Assembly: GCF_014208105.1 (NCBI RefSeq)
Contig: NZ_JACHMQ010000001.1
Coordinates: 3,348,001 to 3,412,000, forward strand
DNA length: 64,000 nt
Direction: 5' to 3'
Source of the DNA: Actinomadura coerulea
Lineage (GTDB): Bacteria > Actinomycetota > Actinomycetes > Streptosporangiales > Streptosporangiaceae
Part shown: in pieces, positions 16,505 through 24,698 of the stretch
How the letters are laid out: each line of letters starts with the position of its first letter
Position numbering within the stretch: position 1 is the stretch's first letter
The notes under the pieces: model-generated
The model's database searches: none
Seen by the model: only the letters and a program-made list of their open reading frames with translations
What the model was told of the DNA's origin: nothing
Translations under genes and position numbers: made by a program

Positions 16505-17173
16505 CTAGGTCCAGCTCGGGGACGTGGTGCCGAGCTGCCCGCCGGGGGCGCCCGGCGCCGGGGCGCCCGCGTGCGCCCCGGCGGCGTGCACCGTCATCGC
16601 GTGCTTGACCAGCGTGATCAGCACCTGCTTGGTGGACTCGCGGCTCCGCGCGTCGCACTGCACGATCGGCACGTGGGCGCTGATCGACAGGGCGTCCCGG
16701 ATGTCCTCCACGGCGTACTGGAACTCCCCGTGGAACCCGTTGACCCCCACCACGAACGGCAGGCCGAGCTCCTCGAAGTAGTCCACCGCGGCGAAGCAGT
16801 CCTCCAGCCGGCGGGTGTCGACCAGCACGACGGCGCCGATCGCGCCGCGGACCAGGTCGTCCCACATGAACCAGAAGCGGTGCTGCCCGGGCGTGCCGAA
16901 CAGGTAGAGGATCAGCTCGCTGTCCAGCGACACGCGGCCGAAGTCCATCGCGACCGTGGTGGTCGTCTTGTCCGGGACGGCCGACAGGTCGTCCACGTCG
17001 GCGCTGGCCGCGGTCATCACCGCCTCGGTGGTGAGCGGCATGATCTCCGAAACGGACCCGACGAAGGTGGTCTTCCCGACACCGAAGCCGCCACCGACGA
17101 CGATCTTGACCGAGGTCAGCTCGGTCTCCCCGCCGTGCGGCCCCGGGACCTGGTCAGAGCTTCCGAAGGCCAC
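16505..17173 (-). CDS. cvnD: conservon GTP-binding protein CvnD
   Basis: A 222-residue small GTPase-like protein of the MglA/CvnD type. P-loop GGFGVGKTTFVGSV (residues about 27-40), switch T-T-T-V-A-M-D-F-G, then YLFGTPGQHRFWFMWDDL (the DxxG equivalent) and VGVNGF (NKxD equivalent). It is the fourth member of an intact conservon cvnA-B-C-D. Conservons are actinobacterial membrane signalling complexes in which the kinase, roadblock protein, DUF742 protein and GTPase assemble like a eukaryotic G-protein system. The start overlaps the end of cvnC by 20 bases, consistent with coupled translation. A Pro/Ala/Gly-rich tail ends the protein. Confidence 0.93.
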   Translation of the reverse strand: MAFGSSDQVPGPHGGETELTSVKIVVGGGFGVGKTTFVGSVSEIMPLTTEAVMTAASADVDDLSAVPDKTTTTVAMDFGRVSLDSELILYLFGTPGQHRFWFMWDDLVRGAIGAVVLVDTRRLEDCFAAVDYFEELGLPFVVGVNGFHGEFQYAVEDIRDALSISAHVPIVQCDARSRESTKQVLITLVKHAMTVHAAGAHAGAPAPGAPGGQLGTTSPSWT

Positions 17174-17609
17174 TGAGCACCCTTTCTAGCAAGCGGAGGT
17201 CCGGCTGTCCGCCGGCGGTGGTGGTGGACTGCGACTGGTGCAGCCGCAGCAGCCCCTCGACGGCCATGTCGGCCACGAGGACGCGCGCGACCCCGAGCGG
17301 CAGGCGCAGCAGCGCTGACACCTCGGCCACCGAGCGGGCCGACCGGCACAGATCCATGATCGCCCGGTACTCCGGGGTCAGCACGGCCACGTCCCGCGGC
17401 GGATAGGGCGCCGCGGTGACCAGCGCCTCGATGGCCAGGTCGTAGCGCGGCCTGGTGCGCCCGCCGGTGACCGCGTACGGGCGCACGAGCGAGCTGCCGT
17501 CGTTGTCGTCCCGCTCGGGGGGGCGGCCCTGCACGGGAACCCGCCCCTGGTCACCCGGCCAGCGGCCGCCGCCTCCGGGACCGCCCCCGAAGGGACTGCC
17601 TCGATCCAT
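17154..17609 (-). CDS. cvnC: conservon DUF742 protein CvnC
   Basis: A 151-residue protein with a Gly/Pro/Arg-rich N-terminus followed by a DUF742 domain: LVRPYAVTGGRTRPRYDLAIEALV, EYRAIMDLCRSARSVAEVSALLRLPLGVARVLVADMAVEGLL. The last part is a winged-helix-like fold that in other conservons connects the roadblock and GTPase proteins. It sits between cvnB (30-base gap) and cvnD (overlap), in the canonical order. No DNA target is known for this family. Confidence 0.93.
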   Translation of the reverse strand: MDRGSPFGGGPGGGGRWPGDQGRVPVQGRPPERDDNDGSSLVRPYAVTGGRTRPRYDLAIEALVTAAPYPPRDVAVLTPEYRAIMDLCRSARSVAEVSALLRLPLGVARVLVADMAVEGLLRLHQSQSTTTAGGQPDLRLLERVLSGLRKL

Positions 17610-17639
17610 GTCGCCGACCTCCGTCAGAGTCAGTCACGG

Positions 17640-18089
17640 TCAATAGCGGGCGGGCCCGGCGCCCATCTCGGTCACGGAAGGCCCCGAGTACGGGGGCTGC
17701 TGCTCCTGTGCGCGCAGGGCGGGAGTCAGCACCCGCCCCACCCGCTCCACCAGGAGCGTCATCTCGTACGCCACCAGCCCGAGATCGCAGTCGGGCGCCG
17801 CCAGCACCGCGAACACCGAGCCGTTCGTGATGGACATGACGAACAGCAGCCCGCGGTCCATCTCCACGACGGTCTGGTTCACCCCGCCGGCGTCGAAGAT
17901 CTTCGCCGCGCCCTGGGTCAGGCTCATCAGTCCCGAGGCGATCGCCGAGAGCTGGTCCGCCCGCTCGGGCGGGAAGCCCGCCGAGTAGGCCATCGGCAAT
18001 CCGTCCGAGGAGACCACGACGGCGTGCGCGACCTTCGCGACACGGTCCGCGAAGTTCGTCACCAACCAGTTGAGATCCTGCCCGCTCAC
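17640..18089 (-). CDS. cvnB: conservon roadblock/LC7 protein CvnB
   Basis: A 149-residue roadblock/LC7-domain protein: LNWLVTNFADRVAKVAHAVVVSSDGLPMAYS opens the fold, with LSAIASGLMSLTQGAAK and GSVFAVLAAPDCDLGLVAYEMTLLVERVG following. Such proteins bind the CvnD GTPase and act as regulators of its nucleotide state. The start codon overlaps the cvnA stop as ATGA, so the two are translationally coupled. About 20 non-conserved residues at the C-terminus (EQQPPYSGPSVTEMG) lie outside the fold. Confidence 0.94.
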   Translation of the reverse strand: MSGQDLNWLVTNFADRVAKVAHAVVVSSDGLPMAYSAGFPPERADQLSAIASGLMSLTQGAAKIFDAGGVNQTVVEMDRGLLFVMSITNGSVFAVLAAPDCDLGLVAYEMTLLVERVGRVLTPALRAQEQQPPYSGPSVTEMGAGPARY

Positions 18090-21000
18090 CGGGTGCCTCC
18101 TGTCTCGCCGTCACCCTGTGACGGCGCCTCACCTGACGTGCCTGCGCCGCGTGCCTCATGGCGTCCGCGGTGGACGCCGCGCTGCAGGCTCGCAAAGCGG
18201 TTGCGTACGACGTCGGCCGACTGGCCGTGGCCCTGCTCCTGCTGTCCCTGGGGCTGCCCGGGCGCCTGGCCGATGACCGGCAGGCCCTGCGTCGGCGCCT
18301 GCGGTCCCTCCTGGGCGGCCCCGGCGGGCGCCGGGCGGCCCTGCGCGGCCGGCGGCCGGGGCGCGTCCTGCGCCCCGCGGCCCACGGCCCCGGGGATGCG
18401 GTTCTTGCCGGGCACCCGCTTGGGCAGTCCGACGGTGGTGCGGCTCGTCGCCACCGGCGCGCGGGCCGCCTCGGCCGCGCGGAAGCCGGCGTCCGCCGGG
18501 GACTCCCAGCCCTTGGTGGGGTCCTCGCCCGACGCGCCGCCCGACCTGCGCTGGAACCACTCCGACTGCATCGCGTCGAAGATGGGCGAGCGCTCGGGCA
18601 GCCGCGGCGGGGCCTTCGGCTCCGGCCGTGCGGCCGCCGCGGCCCGCACTGCCGGCTGGGGAACGGGTGGTGGCTCGGGTATGGGGCCCTCCGGCACGTG
18701 GGGAGCGGACACGGGCGGGACGTCTTCGGCGTAGGGGGACGGCGCCTGGCCGGGGTTCGGGCCGACCTGGTCCAGCGGGCCGGTCTCCCAGGGGATGTGC
18801 CGTCCGCCGCCGGACTCGGGCACCAGCGGCTGCGCCTCCGGGACGACCGGCTGCGGGCCGGTCCGCCCGCCCGGCCGGCGGGCGCCGTTGGCGGGGGCGT
18901 CCTGCGCCTCCTGCGAGCGCTCGCCGCGCGGCTGGAAGAGCCCGTTCGAGGAGCCTCCGTCGGAGGGGCGGCCCTGAAGGTGCGTGCCCGGCTCCCGGAC
19001 CGGGAGCTCCCCCGGCCTGCGCGGCTGCCGCTCACCGGTCCCGTAGGGGTCGCCGGCGGGGGCGCGCCGGTCCCGCGAGGGGCGCCGCTCGGCGGGCGGG
19101 ACGGCGGGCTGCGCGCCGGTGCCGTAGGGGTCGTGCATGCCCGCGGCCGGGATCGGGCCGGTCTCGGTGACGCTCGGCTGCGGGCCGGTGGCGCCGCGGG
19201 CGGGCCGCAGCGGGCCGGTGCCGCCGACCATGGGGTGCGCGCCCGTGCCGCCCGCCATGGGATGCGGCCCGGTCCCGCCGCCCATGGCGGGGGCGGAACC
19301 GTAGTCGTCCTGCCGGAACCCGCCCGCGGGCGGCTCGGCGGCGGTGGTGGTGAGCGCGGCGAGCTGGCCGTGGGAACCGGCCTCGCGGGGGGCCAGGCCG
19401 GGACGGGAGCCGATGCCGCCGGACTCGCCCGGCGTGACGACCGCGTCCGGCAGCACCACGAACGCGGTGAGGCCGCCGCCCTGGGCGGCCCGCAGCTCGA
19501 CGCGGATCCCGTGCCGGACGGCCAGGCGGCCGACCACGAACAGGCCCATGCGGCGGGCGGCGGAGAAGTCGATGACGGGCGGGTTCGCCAGCCGCCAGTT
19601 GGCCTGCTCCAGTTCCTCGGGCGACATGCCGACGCCGTTGTCGGTGATCTGCAGCATGCAGCCGCCGCCGCTCAGCATCTGCCCGGAGACCGTCACCTTG
19701 GTGTTCTCGGAGGAGAACACGGTGGCGTTCTCCACCAGCTCGGCCAGCAGGTGGACGAGGTCGTTGACGACCGGGCCGGCGACCGTCATGTCGCCCTGGA
19801 CCCGCAGCGCCACGCGCTCGTACTGCTCGACCTCGGACAGCGACGCGCGGACGACGTCGATCAGCGGGACGGGCTGGTTCCACCGGCGCACCTGCTCCTG
19901 GCCGCCGAGGACGAGGAGGTTCTCGCAGTTGCGGCGCATGCGGGTGGCGAGGTGGTCCAGCCGGAACAGGTTGCCGAGCTGCTCCTCGTCGCGCTCGCTC
20001 TGCTCCAGCTCCTCGATGAGCCGCAGCTGCCGCTCGATCAGGGACTGGCTGCGGCGGGAGAGGTTGACGAACATCGCGTTGATGTTGCCGCGCAGGACCG
20101 CCTCGTCGGCGGCCAGCCGGACCGCCTCGCGGTGGACCTCGTCGAACGCCCGCGCGACCTGGCCGATCTCGTCGGTGGAGTCGATCTCGATCGGCTTGAC
20201 CTCGATGCCGCCCGCGGCGGCCTCGGGGTCGCGCAGCCGGTCGACCAGGCCGGGCAGCCGCGCGTTGGCCACGTCCAGCGCGCCGGACTGCAGCCGGCGC
20301 AGCGGCCGCACCAGCGAGCGGGCCATCACGATCGTGACGAGCAGGACGATGAGCAGCAGGATCGCGATCACCACCGCGTCGATCAGGGTGGTGGTCCGCG
20401 CGTCGTCACCGCTCTGGCTGCTCTGCGCCCTGATCTGGTCGCCCAGGTACTTCTCGACCGCGCGCATCTGGTCGATCATGGCGGTCATCGAGGCGCGGAT
20501 CACCTTGGCCGACCCGGGGGTGGCCAGTTGCAGGGGCAGCCGGCCGCCGGTCGCGGTGGCCGCCTGGACCACCCGCTGCCGCAGGTCCCGCGCCTGGTCG
20601 ATCTTCGTGCCGACGACGGTGTCCTCGAACCGCTGGATCTGCTCCAGGGAGGCCGAGCCGCGGAAGGCGGCCAGCTCGCTGTCCTCCTGGGAGCGCGCGG
20701 CGGTGAGCGCGTTCAGCTCCTGGGCGTCGAGCCGCCTCGCCCGCGCGCCGATGAGGAGCAGGGCCCGCTGCCGCGAGACCGCCTCCTTGGCGCGGGCGAG
20801 GGCGCCGAGCGCACGGCTGGACTCCGCGAGCGCGTCGTCCGCCACGTTCTGCGAGATGCCGTCCAGGACGCCGGTCAGCTCCTGGGCGGACTCGGTGTAC
20901 TTCTGCAGGACGATGAAGGCCGGGACCTTGGTGCCGACCACCAGGGAGCGCAGCGCCTTGACGCCGTCGACGCGGCTTCTGACCGTGGTGGCGTCCCGGA

Positions 21001-21424
21001 CCGCCTCGGTGCCGTAGGAGCCGTCGATGGGGGCGCTCAGCGCCCGGACCCTGGCGACCAGGGCGTCGGTCTTGCGCTGCTGCGCCTCCAGAGGCTGCTG
21101 CAGCGCGGCGGGCCGGCCGGCCGCGATGTACTCGATCGCCTCGTCCCGCTCCGCGGAGAACTCCTGGACGAACTCGGTGATCCCCTGCCCCAGCTCGGCC
21201 ATCCGCTCGACGCGCCCGTAGGTCTCCGCATCGCTGACCGAGCCGGAGATGCGCAGTCCGGAGAGCACGACGGCGGCGACCGTCGGGACCAGGATCAGCA
21301 CGATGAGCCGCTGCGGCACTCGCCAGTTCCGCAGGCTCAGCCTGCCCGACCGTCTCGAATGGTCCGACCGCACCTCGACGTCACCAGGCCGAGGATGGTC
21401 GCGACCCTCGTCGCTTGGTTGCAT
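18086..21424 (-). CDS. cvnA: conservon sensor histidine kinase CvnA, with long disordered tail
   Basis: A 1112-residue membrane kinase. TM1 is near residues 40-57; a large extracytoplasmic nitrate/nitrite-sensor-like (NIT) helical domain lies up to about 340. TM2 (VVIAILLLIVLLVTIVMA) leads into a HAMP region (PLRRLQSGALDVANARLPG), then a dimerisation helix and a HATPase with DNGVGMSPEELEQANWRL and GLFVVGRLAVRHGIRVEL. No conserved phospho-accepting His is visible, as in other conservon kinases. Residues from about 690 on are Pro/Gly-rich and low complexity, including about five degenerate GGTGPHPM/TGPQP repeats. First gene of the cvnA-D operon; regulation would come from the 617-base region upstream. 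Confidence 0.93.
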   Translation of the reverse strand: MQPSDEGRDHPRPGDVEVRSDHSRRSGRLSLRNWRVPQRLIVLILVPTVAAVVLSGLRISGSVSDAETYGRVERMAELGQGITEFVQEFSAERDEAIEYIAAGRPAALQQPLEAQQRKTDALVARVRALSAPIDGSYGTEAVRDATTVRSRVDGVKALRSLVVGTKVPAFIVLQKYTESAQELTGVLDGISQNVADDALAESSRALGALARAKEAVSRQRALLLIGARARRLDAQELNALTAARSQEDSELAAFRGSASLEQIQRFEDTVVGTKIDQARDLRQRVVQAATATGGRLPLQLATPGSAKVIRASMTAMIDQMRAVEKYLGDQIRAQSSQSGDDARTTTLIDAVVIAILLLIVLLVTIVMARSLVRPLRRLQSGALDVANARLPGLVDRLRDPEAAAGGIEVKPIEIDSTDEIGQVARAFDEVHREAVRLAADEAVLRGNINAMFVNLSRRSQSLIERQLRLIEELEQSERDEEQLGNLFRLDHLATRMRRNCENLLVLGGQEQVRRWNQPVPLIDVVRASLSEVEQYERVALRVQGDMTVAGPVVNDLVHLLAELVENATVFSSENTKVTVSGQMLSGGGCMLQITDNGVGMSPEELEQANWRLANPPVIDFSAARRMGLFVVGRLAVRHGIRVELRAAQGGGLTAFVVLPDAVVTPGESGGIGSRPGLAPREAGSHGQLAALTTTAAEPPAGGFRQDDYGSAPAMGGGTGPHPMAGGTGAHPMVGGTGPLRPARGATGPQPSVTETGPIPAAGMHDPYGTGAQPAVPPAERRPSRDRRAPAGDPYGTGERQPRRPGELPVREPGTHLQGRPSDGGSSNGLFQPRGERSQEAQDAPANGARRPGGRTGPQPVVPEAQPLVPESGGGRHIPWETGPLDQVGPNPGQAPSPYAEDVPPVSAPHVPEGPIPEPPPVPQPAVRAAAAARPEPKAPPRLPERSPIFDAMQSEWFQRRSGGASGEDPTKGWESPADAGFRAAEAARAPVATSRTTVGLPKRVPGKNRIPGAVGRGAQDAPRPPAAQGRPAPAGAAQEGPQAPTQGLPVIGQAPGQPQGQQEQGHGQSADVVRNRFASLQRGVHRGRHEARGAGTSGEAPSQGDGETGGTR

Positions 21425-22041
21425 CCGCCGTTTACACCCTCTCCCTCACAATGCCGCACTCTCCGTGACGTGGCCGCCGCGAAGGGTTAATACAACATCG
21501 TCTCCGCCTCCGGCGCACGACATTGCAGCACATCCATGGATAGGCCGCAAAGGACGATATGGGAGTCGTAAACTTCCAATGACGTGATCATAAGTTTATG
21601 CCCATATGTCCGTTTTCATGAGCACGGAGGGTCACTCTGCGCTCAGGGACTCTTCGTGATCGCCTGATCGCGATCAGTGACGCCACCTGCTCGCCTCCGC
21701 CGGGCGCGCGGATCCGGGCACGTCCCGGCAGCCGTTCGATCACTCTGCGAATTGGCTCGGCCATGGATCGTCACCAAAACCTCGGGAGACCTTTATCCGG
21801 CGCATTATCCGAAGGGTGGCGCTTGCCTGCGGCGATTGGCCGCCGGGCTCCCAAGGACACAAGAGAGTCACACAATTCCACCTCAATCGACCCTCGCCGG
21901 GCGGTCCGCGATACGCTCCCGGCGCACGTGATCTTCGGGCACGGCGGGTGCCGTGGCTACAGTCGTTCCCCCTGGCTCGCATGCCCTGGCCGGCCCAAGC
22001 CCTGCCGAAGCAGCTTCCCCCTTCGAGTTAAGGAGTGCCCA
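21425..22041. other. intergenic region with divergent promoters
   Basis: About 600 bases between the divergent cvnA and ABC operon starts. No ORF with coding character. It has a 12-base perfect palindrome TGATCGCGATCA at 21665-21676 that could be an operator. The operon side ends with the AAGGAG ribosome site before 22042. I saw no riboswitch consensus (in particular no CTGAGA-type TPP box) and no cysteine leader peptide. Confidence 0.5.
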
Positions 22042-23022
22042 ATGCGGCAATCCCTACGTGTTTCAGCGCTGGTCAGCGCGCTCACCCTGGTCGCCTCGCT
22101 CGTGACGGGCTGTGGCGGAGACGACTCCTCCGGCGGCGGCAAGGGGCTGGAGAAGGACTCCATCAAGGTGGCCTCGCTGCCGCTCGTGGACGGCGCCGCC
22201 CTCCACATCGCCCAGAAGGCGAAGCTGTTCAAGGCCGAGGGGCTGGATGTCAAGATCGTGCCGGTCCAGCAGAGCATCAAGGCGCTGCCGGCCCTGAAGG
22301 CCGGCGACGTGGACGTCATCGCCGGCGCGAACTACGTTTCCTTCCTGCAGGCCAACGAGCAGGGGGCGCTGAAGCTGAGCGTCCTGGCCGAGGGGGCGCA
22401 GCTCACCTCGAACATGATGAACGTGCTGGTGATGCCCGACTCCAAGCTCAAGTCCGCCAAGGACCTGGAGGGCAAGAAGATCGCGGTCAACATCCTGAAC
22501 AACATCCAGTCGCTGACGCTGGACGCCATTCTCAAGGCCAACAACGTCGACCCGAAGAAGGTCGAGTACGTCCAGGTCCCGTTCCCGCAGATGGCGACCG
22601 CCCTGCAGAAGAAGCAGGTCGACGCCATTCACACCGTCGAGCCCTTCCTGTCCGACAGCGAGAAGAAGCTCGGCGCGCGGGTCCTCGTGGACGGTGGCAG
22701 CGAGCCGGTCACCAGCCTCCCCATCAGCGGTTACGTGACCACGCAGGAGTTCACGCAGAAGAACCCGAAGACGGCCGCCGCCTTCCAGCGCGCCATCATC
22801 GCGGCGCAGAAGATGGCCTCCCAGGACCGCAAGAAGGTCGAGGAGGTCCTGCCGGGCTACGCCAAGATCGACCCGCAGGTCGCCTCGGTCATCACGCTGC
22901 CGGGCTACCCCACCTCGCTGAGCACCACCCGCATGCAGCGGATCGCCGAGCTGATGCAGACCTCGGGCCTGCTCAAGCAGAAGCCGGACCTGAAGACGAT
23001 CCTCTTCCACCCGACGTCGTGA
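22042..23022 (+). CDS. ABC transporter substrate-binding lipoprotein 1 (TauA/SsuA-like)
   Basis: A 326-residue secreted lipoprotein: signal peptide LVSALTLVASLVTGC with lipobox LVTGC (Cys near residue 24), then a two-lobed periplasmic-binding fold of the NMT1/THI5, TauA/SsuA class (KVASLPLVDGAALHIAQKAKLFKAEGL at the lobe start, EPFLSD in the hinge). This class carries sulfonates, nitrate, pyrimidines or aromatic acids. The paralogue at 27202 shares GLEK, L-F-K-A-E-G-L and P-I-x-G-Y and is the first gene of the second cassette. RBS AAGGAG seven bases upstream of the ATG. First gene of an operon with ABC permeases, a benzoylformate-type decarboxylase and an ATPase; an aromatic acid substrate is therefore likely. 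Confidence 0.92.
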   Translation: MRQSLRVSALVSALTLVASLVTGCGGDDSSGGGKGLEKDSIKVASLPLVDGAALHIAQKAKLFKAEGLDVKIVPVQQSIKALPALKAGDVDVIAGANYVSFLQANEQGALKLSVLAEGAQLTSNMMNVLVMPDSKLKSAKDLEGKKIAVNILNNIQSLTLDAILKANNVDPKKVEYVQVPFPQMATALQKKQVDAIHTVEPFLSDSEKKLGARVLVDGGSEPVTSLPISGYVTTQEFTQKNPKTAAAFQRAIIAAQKMASQDRKKVEEVLPGYAKIDPQVASVITLPGYPTSLSTTRMQRIAELMQTSGLLKQKPDLKTILFHPTS

Positions 23023-23043
23023 CCCGGGGACACTGATCACCTC

Positions 23044-23853
23044 ATGGCACACGAGCCGACGCCGCCCCGCGGCCTCCCGCGCCCAGGAGTCTGGGCGCGG
23101 GGGGCCGCCGGGGTGGCGGTCCTCTTCCTGGCGAGCGAGCTGCTGGGCCGCGCGGGAATTGTGGACCGTTCCTTTCTGCCTCCCGCCTCCAGCATCACCG
23201 CCCGCGCCCTCGAACTCGCGGGCGACACCGAGTTCCTGTTCAACGTCCGGGTGACCCTCACCGCGTGGGCGCTCGGCCTGCTGATCGCCTGCGCGGTCGC
23301 GATCCCGCTCGGGCTGCTGTTCGGCAGCGTCCCCGCGGTGAACACCGCGGTCCGCGCGATCGTGGAGTTCCTGCGCCCGATCCCGTCGGTGGCCCTCATC
23401 CCGCTCGCCGCGCTGGTCCTCGGCTCCGGGCTGGAGATGGAGGTGCCGCTGATCGTCTACGCGTCCAGCTGGCCCATCCTGTTCAACACCGTCTACGGGC
23501 TGGACGACGTCGACCCGACGGCCAAGGAGACCCTGCGCAGCTTCGGCTTCAGCCGGTTCCAGGTGCTGCTGCGCGTCTCGCTGCCGAGCGCCGCGCCGTT
23601 CATCGCGACCGGCGTGCGGCTGGCCGCGTCCATCGCGCTCATCCTGGCCGTCGGCACCGAGATCCTCTCCGGCTTCGGCGACGGTCTCGGCATGTTCATC
23701 GCGCAGGCCGGCAACGTCCCGGACGGGACCACCGACGTCCTCGCCGGGACGGTGTGGGCCGGCTGCCTCGGCCTCGTCATCGACACCGTGCTCGGCCGGG
23801 GCGAGGACCGCCTGTTCCGCTGGCACAAGGCCCAGAGGAGTGGTGCATCGTGA
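23044..23853 (+). CDS. ABC transporter permease 1A
   Basis: A 269-residue inner-membrane permease of the SsuC/TauC class. Six hydrophobic helices are visible, and the cytoplasmic EAA-type loop that touches the ATPase reads EFLRPIPSVALIPLAALVLG and later DDVDPTAKETLRSFGFSRFQVLLRVSLPSAAPFI. It is 21 bases after the binding-protein gene and its stop overlaps the next start. It has an unlike partner permease, so the channel may be a heterodimer, unlike typical SsuC/TauC homodimers. Confidence 0.92.
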   Translation: MAHEPTPPRGLPRPGVWARGAAGVAVLFLASELLGRAGIVDRSFLPPASSITARALELAGDTEFLFNVRVTLTAWALGLLIACAVAIPLGLLFGSVPAVNTAVRAIVEFLRPIPSVALIPLAALVLGSGLEMEVPLIVYASSWPILFNTVYGLDDVDPTAKETLRSFGFSRFQVLLRVSLPSAAPFIATGVRLAASIALILAVGTEILSGFGDGLGMFIAQAGNVPDGTTDVLAGTVWAGCLGLVIDTVLGRGEDRLFRWHKAQRSGAS

Positions 23854-24698
23854 CCGCGGCGACCGCCAGCGCGCCCCGCGCCCGCACCCGCGGCGCGGCC
23901 TCCCGCATCACCGGCGGCCTGCTGCACCGGCTGCTCCCGCTGGTGCTGCTCGTCGCGGCCTGGGAGGCGGCGACGCGGGCCGCCGACAGCGCCTTCTTCC
24001 CCCCGCCCTCGCAGATCGCCCGGCGGATGCGGGAGCTGTGGCTGTCCGGCCCGGCCGACCACCTGTACCTGTCCTCCGAGGCGGGCGACTCCATCGCGCC
24101 CAGCCTCGGCCGGATGTTCCTCGCGCTGGTGCTGTCGGTCGTGGTCGGGGTCGTCCTCGGCATCGCGCTCGGCCGCTCCCAGCGGGTGCTGGCCTACCTG
24201 CAGCCGCTGCTGCAGTTCGCCCGGGTGATCCCGCCGCCGACCCTGGTGCCGGTGTTCATCGTGCTCTTCGAACTCGGCACCCAGATGCAGGTCGCGTCGA
24301 TCATCTTCAGCGCGATCTGGCCCATCCTGCTCAACACCGCGGACGGCGCCCGCAGCGTCGACGCCGTGCAGATGGACACCGCCCAGGTGTTCCGGCTCTC
24401 CGCGCTCGACCGGATCCGGTTCGTCATCGTGCCGTCCGCCCTGCCGAAGATCTTCGCTGGGCTGCGGCTCGCCCTGTCGCTGTCGCTGATCCTCATGGTC
24501 TTCTCCGAGCTGCTGCCCGGCACCTCCGACGGGCTCGGCTTCATGCTGACCAACGCCCAGAGCCAGTCCGACCTCGGCACCCTGTGGTCGGTGATCGTGC
24601 TCCTCGGCATCCTCGGCTACCTGTTCAACTCGATCCTCCTCGTGGTGGAGCGGCGCGTCCTCGCCCGCCACCGCGGGGCCCGAAAGGCCAACTCATGA
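23850..24698 (+). CDS. ABC transporter permease 1B
   Basis: A 282-residue SsuC/TauC-class permease, distinct from permease 1A: it begins with an Arg/Ala-rich leader, has six helices and the coupling loop FARVIPPPTLVPVFIVLFELG, with DTAQVFRLSALDRIRFVIVPSALPKIFAGL. The GTG start overlaps the previous stop (GTGA) and its own stop overlaps the next gene's ATG (ATGA), so the four genes are translated as a chain. The orthologue in cassette 2 is 28955-29773, confirming that each cassette carries one A-type and one B-type permease. Confidence 0.9.
   Translation: MTAATASAPRARTRGAASRITGGLLHRLLPLVLLVAAWEAATRAADSAFFPPPSQIARRMRELWLSGPADHLYLSSEAGDSIAPSLGRMFLALVLSVVVGVVLGIALGRSQRVLAYLQPLLQFARVIPPPTLVPVFIVLFELGTQMQVASIIFSAIWPILLNTADGARSVDAVQMDTAQVFRLSALDRIRFVIVPSALPKIFAGLRLALSLSLILMVFSELLPGTSDGLGFMLTNAQSQSDLGTLWSVIVLLGILGYLFNSILLVVERRVLARHRGARKANS

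Noticed and set aside
21425..22041. Search for a thiamine (TPP) riboswitch before the ABC/ThDP operon
   Set aside because: No CTGAGA or GATCTG-type boxes; only short palindromes.
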